Below are positions 42,060-52,031 of a DNA stretch of 64,000 nucleotides, piece by piece. The stretch's first letter is position 1. Every line of letters starts with the position of its first letter. The notes under the pieces are model-generated. The model worked only from the letters and a program-made list of their open reading frames with translations. It did no database searches and had not been told where the DNA came from. The stretch spans positions 186,001 to 250,000 of the forward strand of contig NZ_LS483254.1 of NCBI RefSeq assembly GCF_900465355.1, in the 5' to 3' direction. Both the position numbers and the translations under genes were made by a program. This stretch comes from Candidatus Bipolaricaulis anaerobius. GTDB lineage: Bacteria; Bipolaricaulota; Bipolaricaulia; Bipolaricaulales; Bipolaricaulaceae.

Positions 42060-43305
42060 AGCCCTTGGGGATTATTCCCTCATCCTGCGCTCGAAGAATG
42101 TGCGCACTCTGGTTGTCTCCTCGTGCCTATTGTCCTTCATGCGTGGACCGCTGACATGGCTGTTCCCCATCCTCTTGCTGCGTGCTGGGGGCCCGCTGTT
42201 TCTAGGGGTAGCGTTCGCAGTCGCGAATGTTGATGACACAGTGATGTCGTTCGTCGGTGGCGCGATGGCTGACAGATGGGGAAGAAGACCGATCCTTCTC
42301 TTCTCTCGGCTGATGTACGTATGCGGGGCGTGTCTCCTGCTGGCCTCGATGTTCGTGGGGGGGGCCTTGAGCCGGGCTGCTCTTTTCATTGCAGTGTTGT
42401 TCGCTTACGGGATGAGTGGGATCTCTCCCGGCGCTTCTTCCGCCCTGCTTGTGGAGTCGGTAGAGCCCCGCCATGTGGGGCGAGCCTTTTCGTTGCTCAG
42501 CAGCTCTTCTCTGCTGTTCCGCAGTCTTGGATCAGCGGCCCTAGGCGTCATCTATCAACGGAGCGTGGTGGCGGGCGCCTTCATGCTCATCCTTTTCGCC
42601 CTGAGCAGCACGCTGCTGCTGTTCTGTGTGCGCGAGACGCTGCCTTCACAATCTGCTCGAGACGGAGAGCGGTTAGTCGGACACTTCGTGAACACGTTCC
42701 GCTCCGTCGGTCAGCTTGGCCTACTCGGTCTGGCTCCGCTGCTTCTTCTTGTTGTGGGGAACGGCCTTGGCCATGGAATTGGTGGCAACTACTTCGCGCC
42801 CCTGCTCGAGGAAGGTCACGGGGTTTCGCTAGCAGTTCTCGGCGGTGTCTTCTCAGCGATCCCCCTTCTCCAAGCTACCCTAGTGCTCCCCGCTGGGTGG
42901 TTGGTGGACAGACGCGGTCCCTTCCTTGCTCTGATAACTGGGAATGTGGTCGCCGGCGGGTGGGTAATGCTTGCGGGCGTGACAAAGTGCGCGGATCTTG
43001 CCGTTGCGGCAGTAGTAGTCTCGGGATCGCTAGGTGCGTTCCACGGGATAGGGTATGAGACAGCGGTGGCTAGGCTATCGAACGATCGTATGCGAGCCAC
43101 TCTATTCGGAAGCCTGGAAACGTTGTGGAATGCGATGTTCATAGTAGGACCCCTTGCAGGGGGGGCATTGTATGGGTTTCGGTCAGAACTGACTTTCATC
43201 GCTGCCGGGGCGATCCTCATGTTGACTTTCTTGCCGACCCTGGCAATGAGATACCACGCTGGGCAGAGTGGACAATCACGCCGGGGCGGAGAGTCGCCTT
43301 GGTAG
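42022..43305 (+). CDS. MFS transporter (cassette B)
   Basis: About 427 residues, ~12 helices, with the MFS loop signature GGAMADRWGRRPILLFSR and a second-half counterpart GWLVDRRGPFLALI. The start may be ATG 42022 or GTG 42052; both overlap the maturase end. The sequence is clearly different from the cassette A MFS protein. Likely exporter of the modified peptide. Confidence 0.87.
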   Translation: MRAKAVRGNPVRRALGDYSLILRSKNVRTLVVSSCLLSFMRGPLTWLFPILLLRAGGPLFLGVAFAVANVDDTVMSFVGGAMADRWGRRPILLFSRLMYVCGACLLLASMFVGGALSRAALFIAVLFAYGMSGISPGASSALLVESVEPRHVGRAFSLLSSSSLLFRSLGSAALGVIYQRSVVAGAFMLILFALSSTLLLFCVRETLPSQSARDGERLVGHFVNTFRSVGQLGLLGLAPLLLLVVGNGLGHGIGGNYFAPLLEEGHGVSLAVLGGVFSAIPLLQATLVLPAGWLVDRRGPFLALITGNVVAGGWVMLAGVTKCADLAVAAVVVSGSLGAFHGIGYETAVARLSNDRMRATLFGSLETLWNAMFIVGPLAGGALYGFRSELTFIAAGAILMLTFLPTLAMRYHAGQSGQSRRGGESPW

Positions 43306-43502
43306 GCAACGAAGAAGCCCTGCGAGACACGGCGGTGGCGTATGACCCATCTTCTACAGTTCCCGGCGCTGTCAGGGGCTAGAACGCAGACGGGATCGCA
43401 CCGCAGGGTGACGAGATGCCAGAACCTGGTGCCAGGGTATGTGCCGTAGGTCTTGGCATCGTCTGTTGTTCTCACTACTGTGGAGGTGGTAGGTGATCGA
43501 GG

Positions 43503-44262
43503 ATGTTCATCCGCCAGAAGAAGGTTAGGCCGCACGTCTACCTCCAGCTCGTGGAGAACTGCTGGGAGGAGGGAGCTACCCGCCAGCGGACCGTGGCGAG
43601 CTTGGGGAGGTTGGATCGGTTGCAGGAGAGCGGGCAGCTTGAGGTCCTTCTGCGGTCGCTCGGGCGGTGTTTGCCAGCGTCGTGCACCGCCTGTTTGAGT
43701 CCGGGTCCGACCGTCAGGCGGTACGGTTCCTGCGGGACGTGGCCGTCCCGGATCGGACTCCCTGGCGCTCTACCACCTGTACCGGGCGATGCGGTTCCTG
43801 GGGGAGGGCAAAGACCGGATCGAGGAGAAGCTCTTCGCGAGGAACCGCGACTTGTTCACGGACCTCAGGATCGTGTTCTTTGACACGACGAGCCTCTACT
43901 TCCACGGGGAGGGGGGCGAGCTGGGAGCGCGGGGGCACTCTCGGGATCACCGGCCGGAGCTCAACCAGGTGGTGGTGGGAGCACTTCTGTCCGGTGACGG
44001 GCGCCCGATCAGCTGCGAGGTGTACCGGGGGAACCAGACGGATGTGCGGGCGCTCTTGCCGGTGGTGGACCGAGCGCGGGAGCGGTTCGCTCTCCAGGAG
44101 GTGTGCTTCGTCGCCGACCGGGGGATGGTGAGCGACGCCGTGATCCGGGGGCTGGAGGAACGAGGCCTCGGGTACATCCTCGGGATGCGCCTGCGGCGGG
44201 CCAAGGAGGTCCGGGACGTGGTGCTGTCCCATCCTGGGCGGTACCGGAGCGAAGAACCATGA
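43503..44262 (+). pseudogene. Decayed, truncated IS1634/IS4-like transposase
   Basis: The N-terminal part (MFIRQKKVRPHVYLQLVENC, then TRQRTVASLGRLDRL) is in one frame. It breaks near 43680-43790 and continues in another frame as FFDTTSLYFHGEG, the first catalytic Asp region of IS1634-type transposases, to ADRGMVSDAVIRGL and LSHPGRYRSEEP. The C-terminal half with the last catalytic residue is missing. The remnant ends exactly at the ABC exporter start (stop overlaps its ATG), marking the right edge of the island. Confidence 0.82.
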
Positions 44263-45911
44263 GAGAACGGCTGCGTCGTGTTCTTGAGTTCTGGCGGGAA
44301 CACGTGTTCCGGTACCGCGCGCTGTGGGGTCTCGCGTTCACGTTGCACCTCCTCTTCTTCGCGTTGAGCGGGATCCTTCCCTTCTTCTTTAAGCGGGTGA
44401 TCGACGCCGTGACCGTCCTCGACCCGCGGCTGTTTGCCCTCTGGATCGCGGTGTTCCTGGGCACGGAGATCGCCCAGGTGGTCCTCCTCTACACTCGGGG
44501 CTACGCCACGCGGCGCCTCGAGCTCAAGGTGGAACAGGACGTGCAGCTGGCGATGTACCGTAGGTTCCACACTGCGCCCTACGAACAGGCGTTGAAGACG
44601 AAGGCCGGCGAGGCGCTGCAGAGGCTGACGAGCGACGTGCCGCGCGCCTCGCCCCTCATCGTGAAAAACGTGGCCGAGCTCGTCGGGCACATCGTGCTCG
44701 TGGTGATCGTGCTTTCCCTCATGTTCGCCATGGCCCCGCTGCTCGCGGCGATCGCTGTCGCGTTCGTCGCCGTGTACACGGTGGGGTTCCGCCTCTACGG
44801 GAAGCGAGCCCCCGCTCTCGCCATCCGGCGCCAGGAGGCCGAGGCGCGGTACGTCGCTACGGCCGAGGAGGGCTTGGGCGCCCTCTACTCGGTGCGCGTT
44901 CAGGCCGGCCTGCGCGGGGTGATGGACCGCTTCTCCCGGGCCCTCGGGGCCTACCTGCGGGAGGGGTTCGCCCTGTACAAGCTGACCCTCCTCTTTCAGG
45001 GCGGGTTCACAACCCTGATCACTGTCGGCTCGGAGGTGGCGGTGATACTCACCGGGGCCTGGCTCATCTTCCGCGGGGAGGCCACGGTGGGGACCCTGGT
45101 CGCCTTCAGCCAGTACATAAACTGGCTGTACGTGTTCGTGGGCTTCATGTCCGGGTTCGCCGCCGAGATCGAGCCGGCCCTCGTCTCGCTCGGGCGGGTG
45201 CAGGAGGTCCTCTCCTGGCCTGAACAATGGACGGTGGAAGAACCTCAGGTCCCGACGACGGTGCCCGATCATCCGTACGCGGTCGAGGTGCGGGACCTTG
45301 ACTTCTCCGTGGGCGGGATGTCCGTCTTCCGCGGGCTCTCGCTTCGGGTGGAGCGGGGCCGGATGACGGCCGTCGTTGGGCGGAGCGGACTCGGGAAGAG
45401 TACCCTCCTCAACCTGATCCTCGGCCTGTACCCTGTTCCGCCGGAGAAGGTGTTTCTGTTCGGGCGGGACGTGACGGAGATCCCCCTCCCCGAGCGGGTG
45501 GGGATGGTAGCGGTGGTAGAGCAGGAGCCGAAGTTCGTGAGCGCGGGCGGGAGCCTGGCGGATGTCCTCGGAGCGCCGGAGGAGAGGATCCGCGAGGTGG
45601 CGCGGAAGCTGGGCCTGGACGACTTCGTTCAGGACCTTTTCGCCCGCGACCTCGCTTCGGCCAAGCTCTCCGAGCTCTCGGGAGGGGAGCGGAAGCGGCT
45701 CGGGGTCCTGCGGGGGTTCCTCCGGGAGGCCCCCCTGCTCCTCCTCGACGAGCCGACCGCGTTCCTCGACGAGCGCACCGCAGCTACGGTTCTCGACCAC
45801 ATCCGCACGAACTTCCCCGGGGTTACGGTAGTCGCGTTCTCCCACGACCCCCTGGTGTGCGACCGCTGCGACACCGTGATCGACCTCGAGCGCGGCGCGC
45901 CGCCGGGTTGA
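44259..45911 (+). CDS. ABC exporter-type transporter, fused membrane and ATPase domains
   Basis: 550 residues. Six-helix membrane domain (about 15-300), then an ATPase with Walker A GRSGLGKST, Q-loop VVEQEP, signature ELSGGERKR and Walker B LLLLDEPTAFLD. The switch is FSHD (histidine present). Type IV exporter half-transporter, expected to work as a homodimer. GC-rich like the core genome, so it belongs to the backbone rather than the island, although its own upstream region was overwritten by the decayed transposase. Substrate unknown. Confidence 0.9.
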   Translation: MRERLRRVLEFWREHVFRYRALWGLAFTLHLLFFALSGILPFFFKRVIDAVTVLDPRLFALWIAVFLGTEIAQVVLLYTRGYATRRLELKVEQDVQLAMYRRFHTAPYEQALKTKAGEALQRLTSDVPRASPLIVKNVAELVGHIVLVVIVLSLMFAMAPLLAAIAVAFVAVYTVGFRLYGKRAPALAIRRQEAEARYVATAEEGLGALYSVRVQAGLRGVMDRFSRALGAYLREGFALYKLTLLFQGGFTTLITVGSEVAVILTGAWLIFRGEATVGTLVAFSQYINWLYVFVGFMSGFAAEIEPALVSLGRVQEVLSWPEQWTVEEPQVPTTVPDHPYAVEVRDLDFSVGGMSVFRGLSLRVERGRMTAVVGRSGLGKSTLLNLILGLYPVPPEKVFLFGRDVTEIPLPERVGMVAVVEQEPKFVSAGGSLADVLGAPEERIREVARKLGLDDFVQDLFARDLASAKLSELSGGERKRLGVLRGFLREAPLLLLDEPTAFLDERTAATVLDHIRTNFPGVTVVAFSHDPLVCDRCDTVIDLERGAPPG

Positions 45912-45923
45912 TCCTCTTGGCTT

Positions 45924-45952
45924 TTGCGGGATGAGCGCGCGGAGGCTATAGT
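45924..45952 (+). promoter_or_regulatory. Probable glmU promoter
   Basis: TTGCGG (45924-45929), 17-bp spacer, TATAGT (45947-45952). The predicted start of transcription is about 5 bases before the glmU ATG at 45964, with no Shine-Dalgarno, giving an almost leaderless message. Confidence 0.5.
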
Positions 45953-45963
45953 CGAAGCGGTTG

Positions 45964-47349
45964 ATGGACGACTCGCTCGATGTCGTGGTCCTGGCGGCGG
46001 GCAAGGGGATGCGCATGCGTTCCCACCGCCCGAAGGTCCTCCATTCTCTCGCTGGCCTCCCCCTCCTCGAACACGTCCTCCGCACGGCGTTCTCCCTTTC
46101 CCCACAGCGGGTCGTGGTCGTGGTGGGCCACGGCGGCGACGCGGTGCGGGCCGCGTTCGCGGAGCGAGGGGTTATGTTTGTGGACCAAGGGGAGCCCCGC
46201 GGCACGGGCCACGCCGTCCTCGCGGCGCGGGAGGCGGTGGCCGCGGGCACGTTCCTCGTCCTCCCCGGCGATGTCCCGCTCGTCCCCCCGGAGGCCCTGC
46301 GCGCGCTCGTCCGGTTCCATCGGGAACGCAACGCCACGGTCTCCTTCCTCACGATGGAGCCCGCCGCGCCCGGCCCCTACGGCCGGGTGGTGCGGGGCGA
46401 AGATGGAAAACCGCTGCGGATCGTGGAGGCGGGGGATGCGACCCCAGAAGAACGGGCGGTTCGTGAGCTCAACTCCGGGATCTGGTGCCTGGAGAACGCC
46501 CCCGCGGTGTGGGAAGCGCTCGGGGGGCTCTCCACCGCCAATGTGAAGGGAGAGCTTTACCTCACCGACCTCGTAGCCCGTTTTGCCGAAGAGGGGACGG
46601 CCGCTGCCCTTCCCTGGCCGGACGCGGACGACCTCTTGGGGGTGAACGATCGGGCTGATCTTGCCCTGCTCGAACGCCTCGTCCGGGAGAGGATCCTCAC
46701 GGCGTGGATGCGGGATGGGGTTACGGTGACGGACCCCTCTGCGGTCTATCCGTCCCTCGATGCGGCGGTGGGGGAGGACACGGTCCTCCACCCCGGCACC
46801 CACCTCCTCGGGCGCACCGTGATCGGACCGGGGTGCACCGTTGGTCCGAATGCTTACCTCATCGATTCCCGCGTCGGGGAGGAGGCGCAGGTGTGGTACT
46901 CCGTGGTTGAGGGGGCGGAGGTGGGGCCGGAGGCAAGGATCGGCCCCTATGCCCACCTCCGGCCGGGGTCGCGGATCGGGAGGGGGGCCAAGGTTGGGAA
47001 CTTCGTCGAGGTCAAGGCAGCCACGCTTGGGGACGGGGTCAAGGCCGGGCACCTCGCGTACATCGGGGATGCCGAGGTCGGGGCGGGGGCGAACATCGGG
47101 GCCGGGGCCATCACCTGCAACTTCCAGCCCGGGCGCAGGGAGAAGTTCCGCACCGAGGTCGGCCCGCGGGCATTCATCGGCAGCAACGTATCCCTCGTCG
47201 CGCCGGTCCGGATCGGGGAGGGAGCGGTGGTGGGGGCGGGTTCAGTGATCACGCACGATGTCCCCCCCTACGCCCTCGCCCTCGGGCGGGCCCGCGAGGC
47301 CGTGACGCCGGGGTGGGCGCGCCCCGCCGAAGAGGGAGGCCATGCCTAG
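45964..47349 (+). CDS. glmU: Bifunctional GlcN-1-P acetyltransferase / UDP-GlcNAc pyrophosphorylase
   Basis: 461 residues. N-terminal nucleotidyltransferase (LAAGKGMRMRSHRPKVLH; GEPRGTGHAVLAA; LPGDVPLV), residues 1-225. C-terminal left-handed beta-helix acetyltransferase (about 250-450; IGPYAHLRPGSRIGRGAKVG, GAGAITCNFQPGRR). Makes UDP-GlcNAc for peptidoglycan and lipopolysaccharide. First gene of a tight run glmU-prs-rplY-pth; overlaps prs by 8 bases. The TTG at 45961 is in frame but the ATG is preferred. Confidence 0.97.
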   Translation: MDDSLDVVVLAAGKGMRMRSHRPKVLHSLAGLPLLEHVLRTAFSLSPQRVVVVVGHGGDAVRAAFAERGVMFVDQGEPRGTGHAVLAAREAVAAGTFLVLPGDVPLVPPEALRALVRFHRERNATVSFLTMEPAAPGPYGRVVRGEDGKPLRIVEAGDATPEERAVRELNSGIWCLENAPAVWEALGGLSTANVKGELYLTDLVARFAEEGTAAALPWPDADDLLGVNDRADLALLERLVRERILTAWMRDGVTVTDPSAVYPSLDAAVGEDTVLHPGTHLLGRTVIGPGCTVGPNAYLIDSRVGEEAQVWYSVVEGAEVGPEARIGPYAHLRPGSRIGRGAKVGNFVEVKAATLGDGVKAGHLAYIGDAEVGAGANIGAGAITCNFQPGRREKFRTEVGPRAFIGSNVSLVAPVRIGEGAVVGAGSVITHDVPPYALALGRAREAVTPGWARPAEEGGHA

Positions 47350-48373
47350 GAAGAAGGGAGTGGAAGATGTTCGGATCCTTTCCGGGAGGGCGAACCTGCC
47401 GCTCGCCCGCCGCATCGCGGAGATCCTCGGGGTCGAGCTGTGCGAGGCCGATGCCCCGGGCCAGGACGGCCCGAGCTACGCTCCGGGCCGGTTCCCCGAT
47501 GGAGAGGTCAGCGTGCAGATCCGGCAGACGGTCCGGGGGAAGGATGTGTTCGTCGTCCAGCCGACCTCGCCCCCGGTGAACGACCACCTGATGGAGCTCC
47601 TCATCCTGGTGGACGCGCTGCGGCGGGCTTCCTGCCGCGAGATCTGTGCCGTGATCCCCTACCTCGGCTATGCTCGTCAGGACCGGAAGATGACGGGGAG
47701 GGTCCCGATCTCGGCCCGACTCGTGGCCGACCTCCTCGAGGTGGCGGGGGTGGACCGGGTGCTGACGATGGACCTCCATGCTGGACAAATCCAAGGTTTC
47801 TTCTCCGTGCCCCTCGATCACCTGCGGTCGGACCGGATGCTCGCCAAGTACATCTACGATCACCATCACGACTGGCTGAACAAGCTCACGGTCGCCTCCC
47901 CCGACCTCGGCGGGGTATGGCGGGCGCGGCGGATGGCGAAGCGGTTGGGGGAGCTTCAGGGCGATGGGGAGCTTCCTCTGGCCGTGGTCGTGATGCAGCG
48001 CGACGAAGAGGGGAAGGGCGTGGTGGTGAAGGACGTGATCGGGAAGGTACGGGGCCGCAACGTGCTCCTCGTGGACGATATCCTCGCCAGCGGGCGGACG
48101 CTCGTGACGGCGGCGGAGGAACTCACAAGGAGCGGGGCGAAGGAGGTGTTCGCCGCCTGCACCCACGGGGTGTTCGCCGGCGATGCGCTGCGGGTCCTCG
48201 ACACGCCCCAGTTGCAGCGGGTGTTGGTGACCGATACCATTGCCCCCCGCGACGAGGTCCGCAGGGCCCCCCAGATTGAGATCGTTTCGGTGGCCGAGTT
48301 CTTCGCGGACGCGATTCGCCGCATTCACCGCCACGAGTCGATGACCGATCTCCTGGCGTACATCCCGATGTGA
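47342..48373 (+). CDS. prs: Ribose-phosphate pyrophosphokinase
   Basis: 343 residues, slightly longer than usual (~315) because of an N-terminal extension. Makes PRPP from ribose-5-phosphate and ATP. Flexible-loop and metal motifs: FPDGEVSVQI, YLGYARQDRK, TMDLHAGQIQGFF and the PRPP loop VLLVDDILASGRTL. The GlmU-Prs-Ctc-Pth order is the one seen in Bacillus. Confidence 0.96.
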   Translation: MPRKKGVEDVRILSGRANLPLARRIAEILGVELCEADAPGQDGPSYAPGRFPDGEVSVQIRQTVRGKDVFVVQPTSPPVNDHLMELLILVDALRRASCREICAVIPYLGYARQDRKMTGRVPISARLVADLLEVAGVDRVLTMDLHAGQIQGFFSVPLDHLRSDRMLAKYIYDHHHDWLNKLTVASPDLGGVWRARRMAKRLGELQGDGELPLAVVVMQRDEEGKGVVVKDVIGKVRGRNVLLVDDILASGRTLVTAAEELTRSGAKEVFAACTHGVFAGDALRVLDTPQLQRVLVTDTIAPRDEVRRAPQIEIVSVAEFFADAIRRIHRHESMTDLLAYIPM

Positions 48374-48389
48374 GTGGAGGAGGATCTGG

Positions 48390-49037
48390 ATGCTGGTCAA
48401 TGCGACACGACGGCCTCTTACCGTGAAGGCGGGGGCCCTCCGCCGGCAGGGGTTCGTCCCGGCCGTCCTGTACGGTGCCCATGTGGCTTCGCTTCACGTT
48501 TCGATCCCGGAGAAGGAGCTTCTGAACATGCTCGACCACGTGACCCGCTCCACGCCGGTCGAGGTGAAGGTGGATGGGAAGAAGACTTATCACGTCTTCC
48601 TCAAAGAGATCCAGGTCCATCCGATCACGGAGAAGTTCCTCCACCTCGACCTGTACGTCGCGGATCCGGAGCGACCCCTGGAGATGAACGTCCCGGTGCG
48701 GTTCATCGGCACGCCGCGCGGGATCAAGGACGGCGGGGTGTTCGAAGCAGTGCACAGCTACATCCCGGTCCAGGCCCTGCCGGCGAAGATGCCGCCCCGG
48801 ATCGAGGTGGACGTGTCCGACCTCGGCATCGGGGATTCGATCCTCGTCAAGGACCTCCCGTGGCCGGAGGGCGTCGAGCCCCAGCTCCCCCCCGAGGACG
48901 CGGTCGTAACCGTGGCCGCGCGGCGAGCGCTCGAGGTGGAGGCCCCGGTGGCGGCGGAAGCGGCGGAGGCCGTCCCGGCTGAGGGCGCTGCGGTTGAAGA
49001 GGAGAAGCCGACGGGAGGCGAGCAACCCGCGGCTTGA
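48390..49037 (+). CDS. rplY: Ribosomal protein bL25 (CTC/TL5 type)
   Basis: 215 residues: N-terminal 5S rRNA-binding bL25 domain (RRQGFVPAVLYGAH; VFLKEIQVHPITEKFLHLDLY) and the C-terminal TL5/CTC beta domain (residues ~100-185), then an Ala/Glu-rich tail. Ribosome binding site GGAGGA before ATG. Overlaps pth as TTGA. Confidence 0.95.
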   Translation: MLVNATRRPLTVKAGALRRQGFVPAVLYGAHVASLHVSIPEKELLNMLDHVTRSTPVEVKVDGKKTYHVFLKEIQVHPITEKFLHLDLYVADPERPLEMNVPVRFIGTPRGIKDGGVFEAVHSYIPVQALPAKMPPRIEVDVSDLGIGDSILVKDLPWPEGVEPQLPPEDAVVTVAARRALEVEAPVAAEAAEAVPAEGAAVEEEKPTGGEQPAA

Positions 49038-49606
49038 GGGCCGTCGTCGGGCTGGGGAACGTCGGACCGGAGTACGCGGCCAGCCGCCACAACGTCGGGT
49101 TCTGGGTCGTGGAGCGCCTCCTCGCACGTGGTCGCTGGCGGGGCGAGACCCACCCGTGGGGGGAGGTTCATCGCAGCTCCTCAGGGTACCTGCTTCGTCC
49201 ATTCACGTACATGAACCGGTCCGGGGAAGCCGTGCGCGAGCTTCTCGCCAGGTTTCCCCTCACTCCCCAGGACCTTCTCGTCGTCTACGACGAGGCCGAT
49301 CTACCGGTGGGGGCCCTCCGGCTGCGGGCCCGGGGAGGGCCGGGGACGCACCGTGGGATGGAGTCCGTCCTCGCTGCCTTGGGGACGGACGATGTGCCCC
49401 GCCTCCGGGTGGGGATCGGCCGGCCGGCGGATGGAGGGGATTGGGTGGAGCACGTCCTCTCTCCCCCTCCCCCCGCCGAAGCGGATGCCCTCGCTCGCGC
49501 CGTGGACCTCGCCGGCGAGCTGGCCTGGGCCTTCCTCACCGGGGGGCTCGCCGCGGCCCTGGACCGCTTCTCCCGTGAGCGGGGAACGACGGACCGTATA
49601 ATCTGA
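49034..49606 (+). CDS. pth: Peptidyl-tRNA hydrolase
   Basis: 190 residues. Recycles peptidyl-tRNAs released prematurely. Active-site motifs GLGNVGPEYAASRHNVGF (with Asn and catalytic His) and YDEADLPVGALRLRARGGPG, plus FTYMNRSGEAV. The start is TTG at 49034, overlapping the rplY stop, and gives the family start MRAVVGLGN. A TATAAT hexamer (49597-49602) at its end may serve clpC. Confidence 0.95.
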   Translation: MRAVVGLGNVGPEYAASRHNVGFWVVERLLARGRWRGETHPWGEVHRSSSGYLLRPFTYMNRSGEAVRELLARFPLTPQDLLVVYDEADLPVGALRLRARGGPGTHRGMESVLAALGTDDVPRLRVGIGRPADGGDWVEHVLSPPPPAEADALARAVDLAGELAWAFLTGGLAAALDRFSRERGTTDRII

Positions 49607-49619
49607 CCGGAGGTCGCTG

Positions 49620-52031
49620 ATGTACGAGAAGTTCTCCAAGGATTCCATGAAGCTCTTGGCTGCGTCCCAGGAAGAGGCGGGGGATTGGCGCCACCGCTAC
49701 GTGGGGACAGAGCACCTGCTGCTGGCCGCAGCGCGTATGGAGGGATCGCGCGTGGCGCGGTTCCTCGATGCCAAGGGCCTTAACTACGAGCGGATCGCGC
49801 GGTTCGTTGAGCGGCAGAAGGGGAGGGGGAAGGTCCACGTGTCCCCCGACGAGCTCGAGCCCACCCAGCGCCTGCGGCGGGTGATGAAGCTCGCCTACGA
49901 GGAGGCGCGGCGGGACGGGGCGGAGACGATCGAGCCGGAGCACCTCGTGTTGGGGATCCTCCGCGAGGGGGAGTGCACGGCGGCGGAGATCCTGCGCTCC
50001 CAAGGGGTTGACCTCCGTGCCGCGCGGGAGTATTTCGCTCCCAGTCGGCGGGGCGGGGTGCGGGTTCGCACGAGCCATGCCCGCCTGCCCGGCGAGCTCG
50101 GCGAGTTCGGCCGGAACTTGGTCGAGGAGGCAGCGAGCGGCGCCCTCGATCCCGTCATCGGCCGGGAGCGGGAGCTGGAGCGGGTGGTGGAGATCCTGTG
50201 CCGGCGGAAGAAGAACAACCCGGCCCTCATCGGCGAGTCCGGCGTGGGGAAGACGGCAATCGTGGAGGGCCTCGCTCAGAAGATCGCCGCGGGGGACGTG
50301 CCGTCTGCTCTCGCCCAGAAGGAAATCATCGAGCTCGACATGGCGGGGATCGTCGCCGGCACGAAGTACCGCGGCGAGTTCGAGCAGCGGCTGAAGACGA
50401 TCCTCAACCAGGTCATGAGCGTGGACAACATCATCCTGTTCATCGATGAGCTGCAGACCGTGGTCGGGGCCGGCGGGGCGGAGGGCGCGATCGACGCCTC
50501 GGCGATCCTCAAGCCTCCCCTCGCCTCGGGCGCCCTTCAGTGCATCGGCACGGCGACCCCCGACGACTACCGAAAGTCGATCGAGAAGGATCCCGCCCTC
50601 AAGCGGCGGTTCAAGACGGTGTACGTGGACGAGCCGTCCGTGGAGGACACGGTGAAGATCCTCCACGGGCTGCGGCACTGCTACGAGGAGCACCACGGGG
50701 TCCAGATCACCGACGATGCCCTGTGGCAGGCGGCGCGGCTGGCCGACCGCTACATCACCGACCAGTTCCTCCCCGACAAGGCGATCGATCTCATCGACGA
50801 GACCGCGGCCAAGGTGCGGCTGGCGGCGACCGAGCTCCCCCCCGAGGCGCGGGAGCTCCTCGAGGAGATCACGAAGCTCGAGGACGAGGAGGAGGCAGCG
50901 GTAGCGGATCAGAACTACGAACTTGCCGCGAGGATCCGCGACCAGCGGACGGCGAAGGTTGAGGAGCTAAAGAAATACGAGGAGGCCGGCCGGGAGCCCC
51001 TCGTCCCCGTGGTGGGAGGGGAGAAGATCGCGGCGACCGTGTCCGCGTGGACCGGGATCCCGATCCGCCACCTCCAGGAGGAGGACACGGCGCGGCTCGT
51101 GCACCTCGAGGAGAAGATCCATGAGCGGTACGTGGGCCAGGACGAGGCGGTGAAGTCCGTGGCTCGCGCCATCCGCCGTGCCTACGCCGGGGTCAAGGAT
51201 CCCCGCCGCCCGATTGGATCGTTCCTCTTCCTCGGGCCGACCGGCGTTGGGAAGACGGAGCTGGCGCGGACCCTCGCTGGGTTCCTGTTCGGGGACGAGG
51301 ATGCTCTGATCCGCATCGACATGTCGGAGTACGTGGAGAGGTTCGCCGTGTCCCGCCTTGTGGGCGCGCCTCCGGGGTACGTGGGGTACGAAGAGGCGGG
51401 CCAGCTCACCGAGGCGGTGCGCCGCCGTCCTTACTCTGTCGTCCTGTTCGACGAGATCGAAAAGGCCCACCGCGACGTGTTCAACATCCTCCTCCAGGTG
51501 ATGGACGACGGGATCCTCACCGACTCCCAAGGGCGGAAGGTGGACTTCCGCAGCACGGTCCTCATCATGACCTCCAACGTGGGGAGCAAGTTGATCGTGG
51601 ACCGGACAGGGGTCGGGTTCAGCACGGCGGACGTCGAGTCGGAGCAGGCGTACCGAGACATGAAGGCGCGGGTGATGGGCGAGGTGCGCAAGGAGTTTTC
51701 GCCCGAGTTCCTGAACCGGCTTGACGACGTGATCGTGTTCCACTCCCTCACCCGGGAACAGGTGAAGGAGATCGCTGACCTGTTCATCGACCGGTTGAGC
51801 CGACGGCTCAAGGAGGAACACGGGATCGAGCTCGTCCTGGGCGCTTCGGCGTGGGAGGTCATCACCGAGCGGGGTTACGACGAGAAGTACGGGGCCCGTC
51901 CGATGGGACGGGCGATCGAGCGCCTGCTCGAGGACCCGATCGCCGAACGGATCCTCACCAAGGAGTTCCCCCCGGGGTGCCGGGTCGTGGCCGAGGGTCA
52001 GGACGGGGAGATCGTGGTGCGGAAGGACTAG
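49620..52031 (+). CDS. clpC: AAA+ unfoldase ClpC
   Basis: 803 residues. Clp_N double repeat (1-145), first AAA domain with [12 protein letters not shown], a UVR/M-domain segment ([18 protein letters not shown], about 430-455), second AAA domain with [12 protein letters not shown] and a C-terminal D2-small domain. Feeds proteins to ClpP or acts with adaptors; clpP, mcsA/B and ctsR are not in the window. GGAGG before ATG. radA starts at its stop codon, with disA next. Confidence 0.96.
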   Translation: MYEKFSKDSMKLLAASQEEAGDWRHRYVGTEHLLLAAARMEGSRVARFLDAKGLNYERIARFVERQKGRGKVHVSPDELEPTQRLRRVMKLAYEEARRDGAETIEPEHLVLGILREGECTAAEILRSQGVDLRAAREYFAPSRRGGVRVRTSHARLPGELGEFGRNLVEEAASGALDPVIGRERELERVVEILCRRKKNNPALIGESGVGKTAIVEGLAQKIAAGDVPSALAQKEIIELDMAGIVAGTKYRGEFEQRLKTILNQVMSVDNIILFIDELQTVVGAGGAEGAIDASAILKPPLASGALQCIGTATPDDYRKSIEKDPALKRRFKTVYVDEPSVEDTVKILHGLRHCYEEHHGVQITDDALWQAARLADRYITDQFLPDKAIDLIDETAAKVRLAATELPPEARELLEEITKLEDEEEAAVADQNYELAARIRDQRTAKVEELKKYEEAGREPLVPVVGGEKIAATVSAWTGIPIRHLQEEDTARLVHLEEKIHERYVGQDEAVKSVARAIRRAYAGVKDPRRPIGSFLFLGPTGVGKTELARTLAGFLFGDEDALIRIDMSEYVERFAVSRLVGAPPGYVGYEEAGQLTEAVRRRPYSVVLFDEIEKAHRDVFNILLQVMDDGILTDSQGRKVDFRSTVLIMTSNVGSKLIVDRTGVGFSTADVESEQAYRDMKARVMGEVRKEFSPEFLNRLDDVIVFHSLTREQVKEIADLFIDRLSRRLKEEHGIELVLGASAWEVITERGYDEKYGARPMGRAIERLLEDPIAERILTKEFPPGCRVVAEGQDGEIVVRKD

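Noticed and set aside
43947-46352. An 801-codon minus-strand frame over the ABC exporter and glmU
   Set aside because: Histidine/arginine/glutamate-rich shadow composition, no ribosome binding site, and two well-supported genes lie on the opposite strand.
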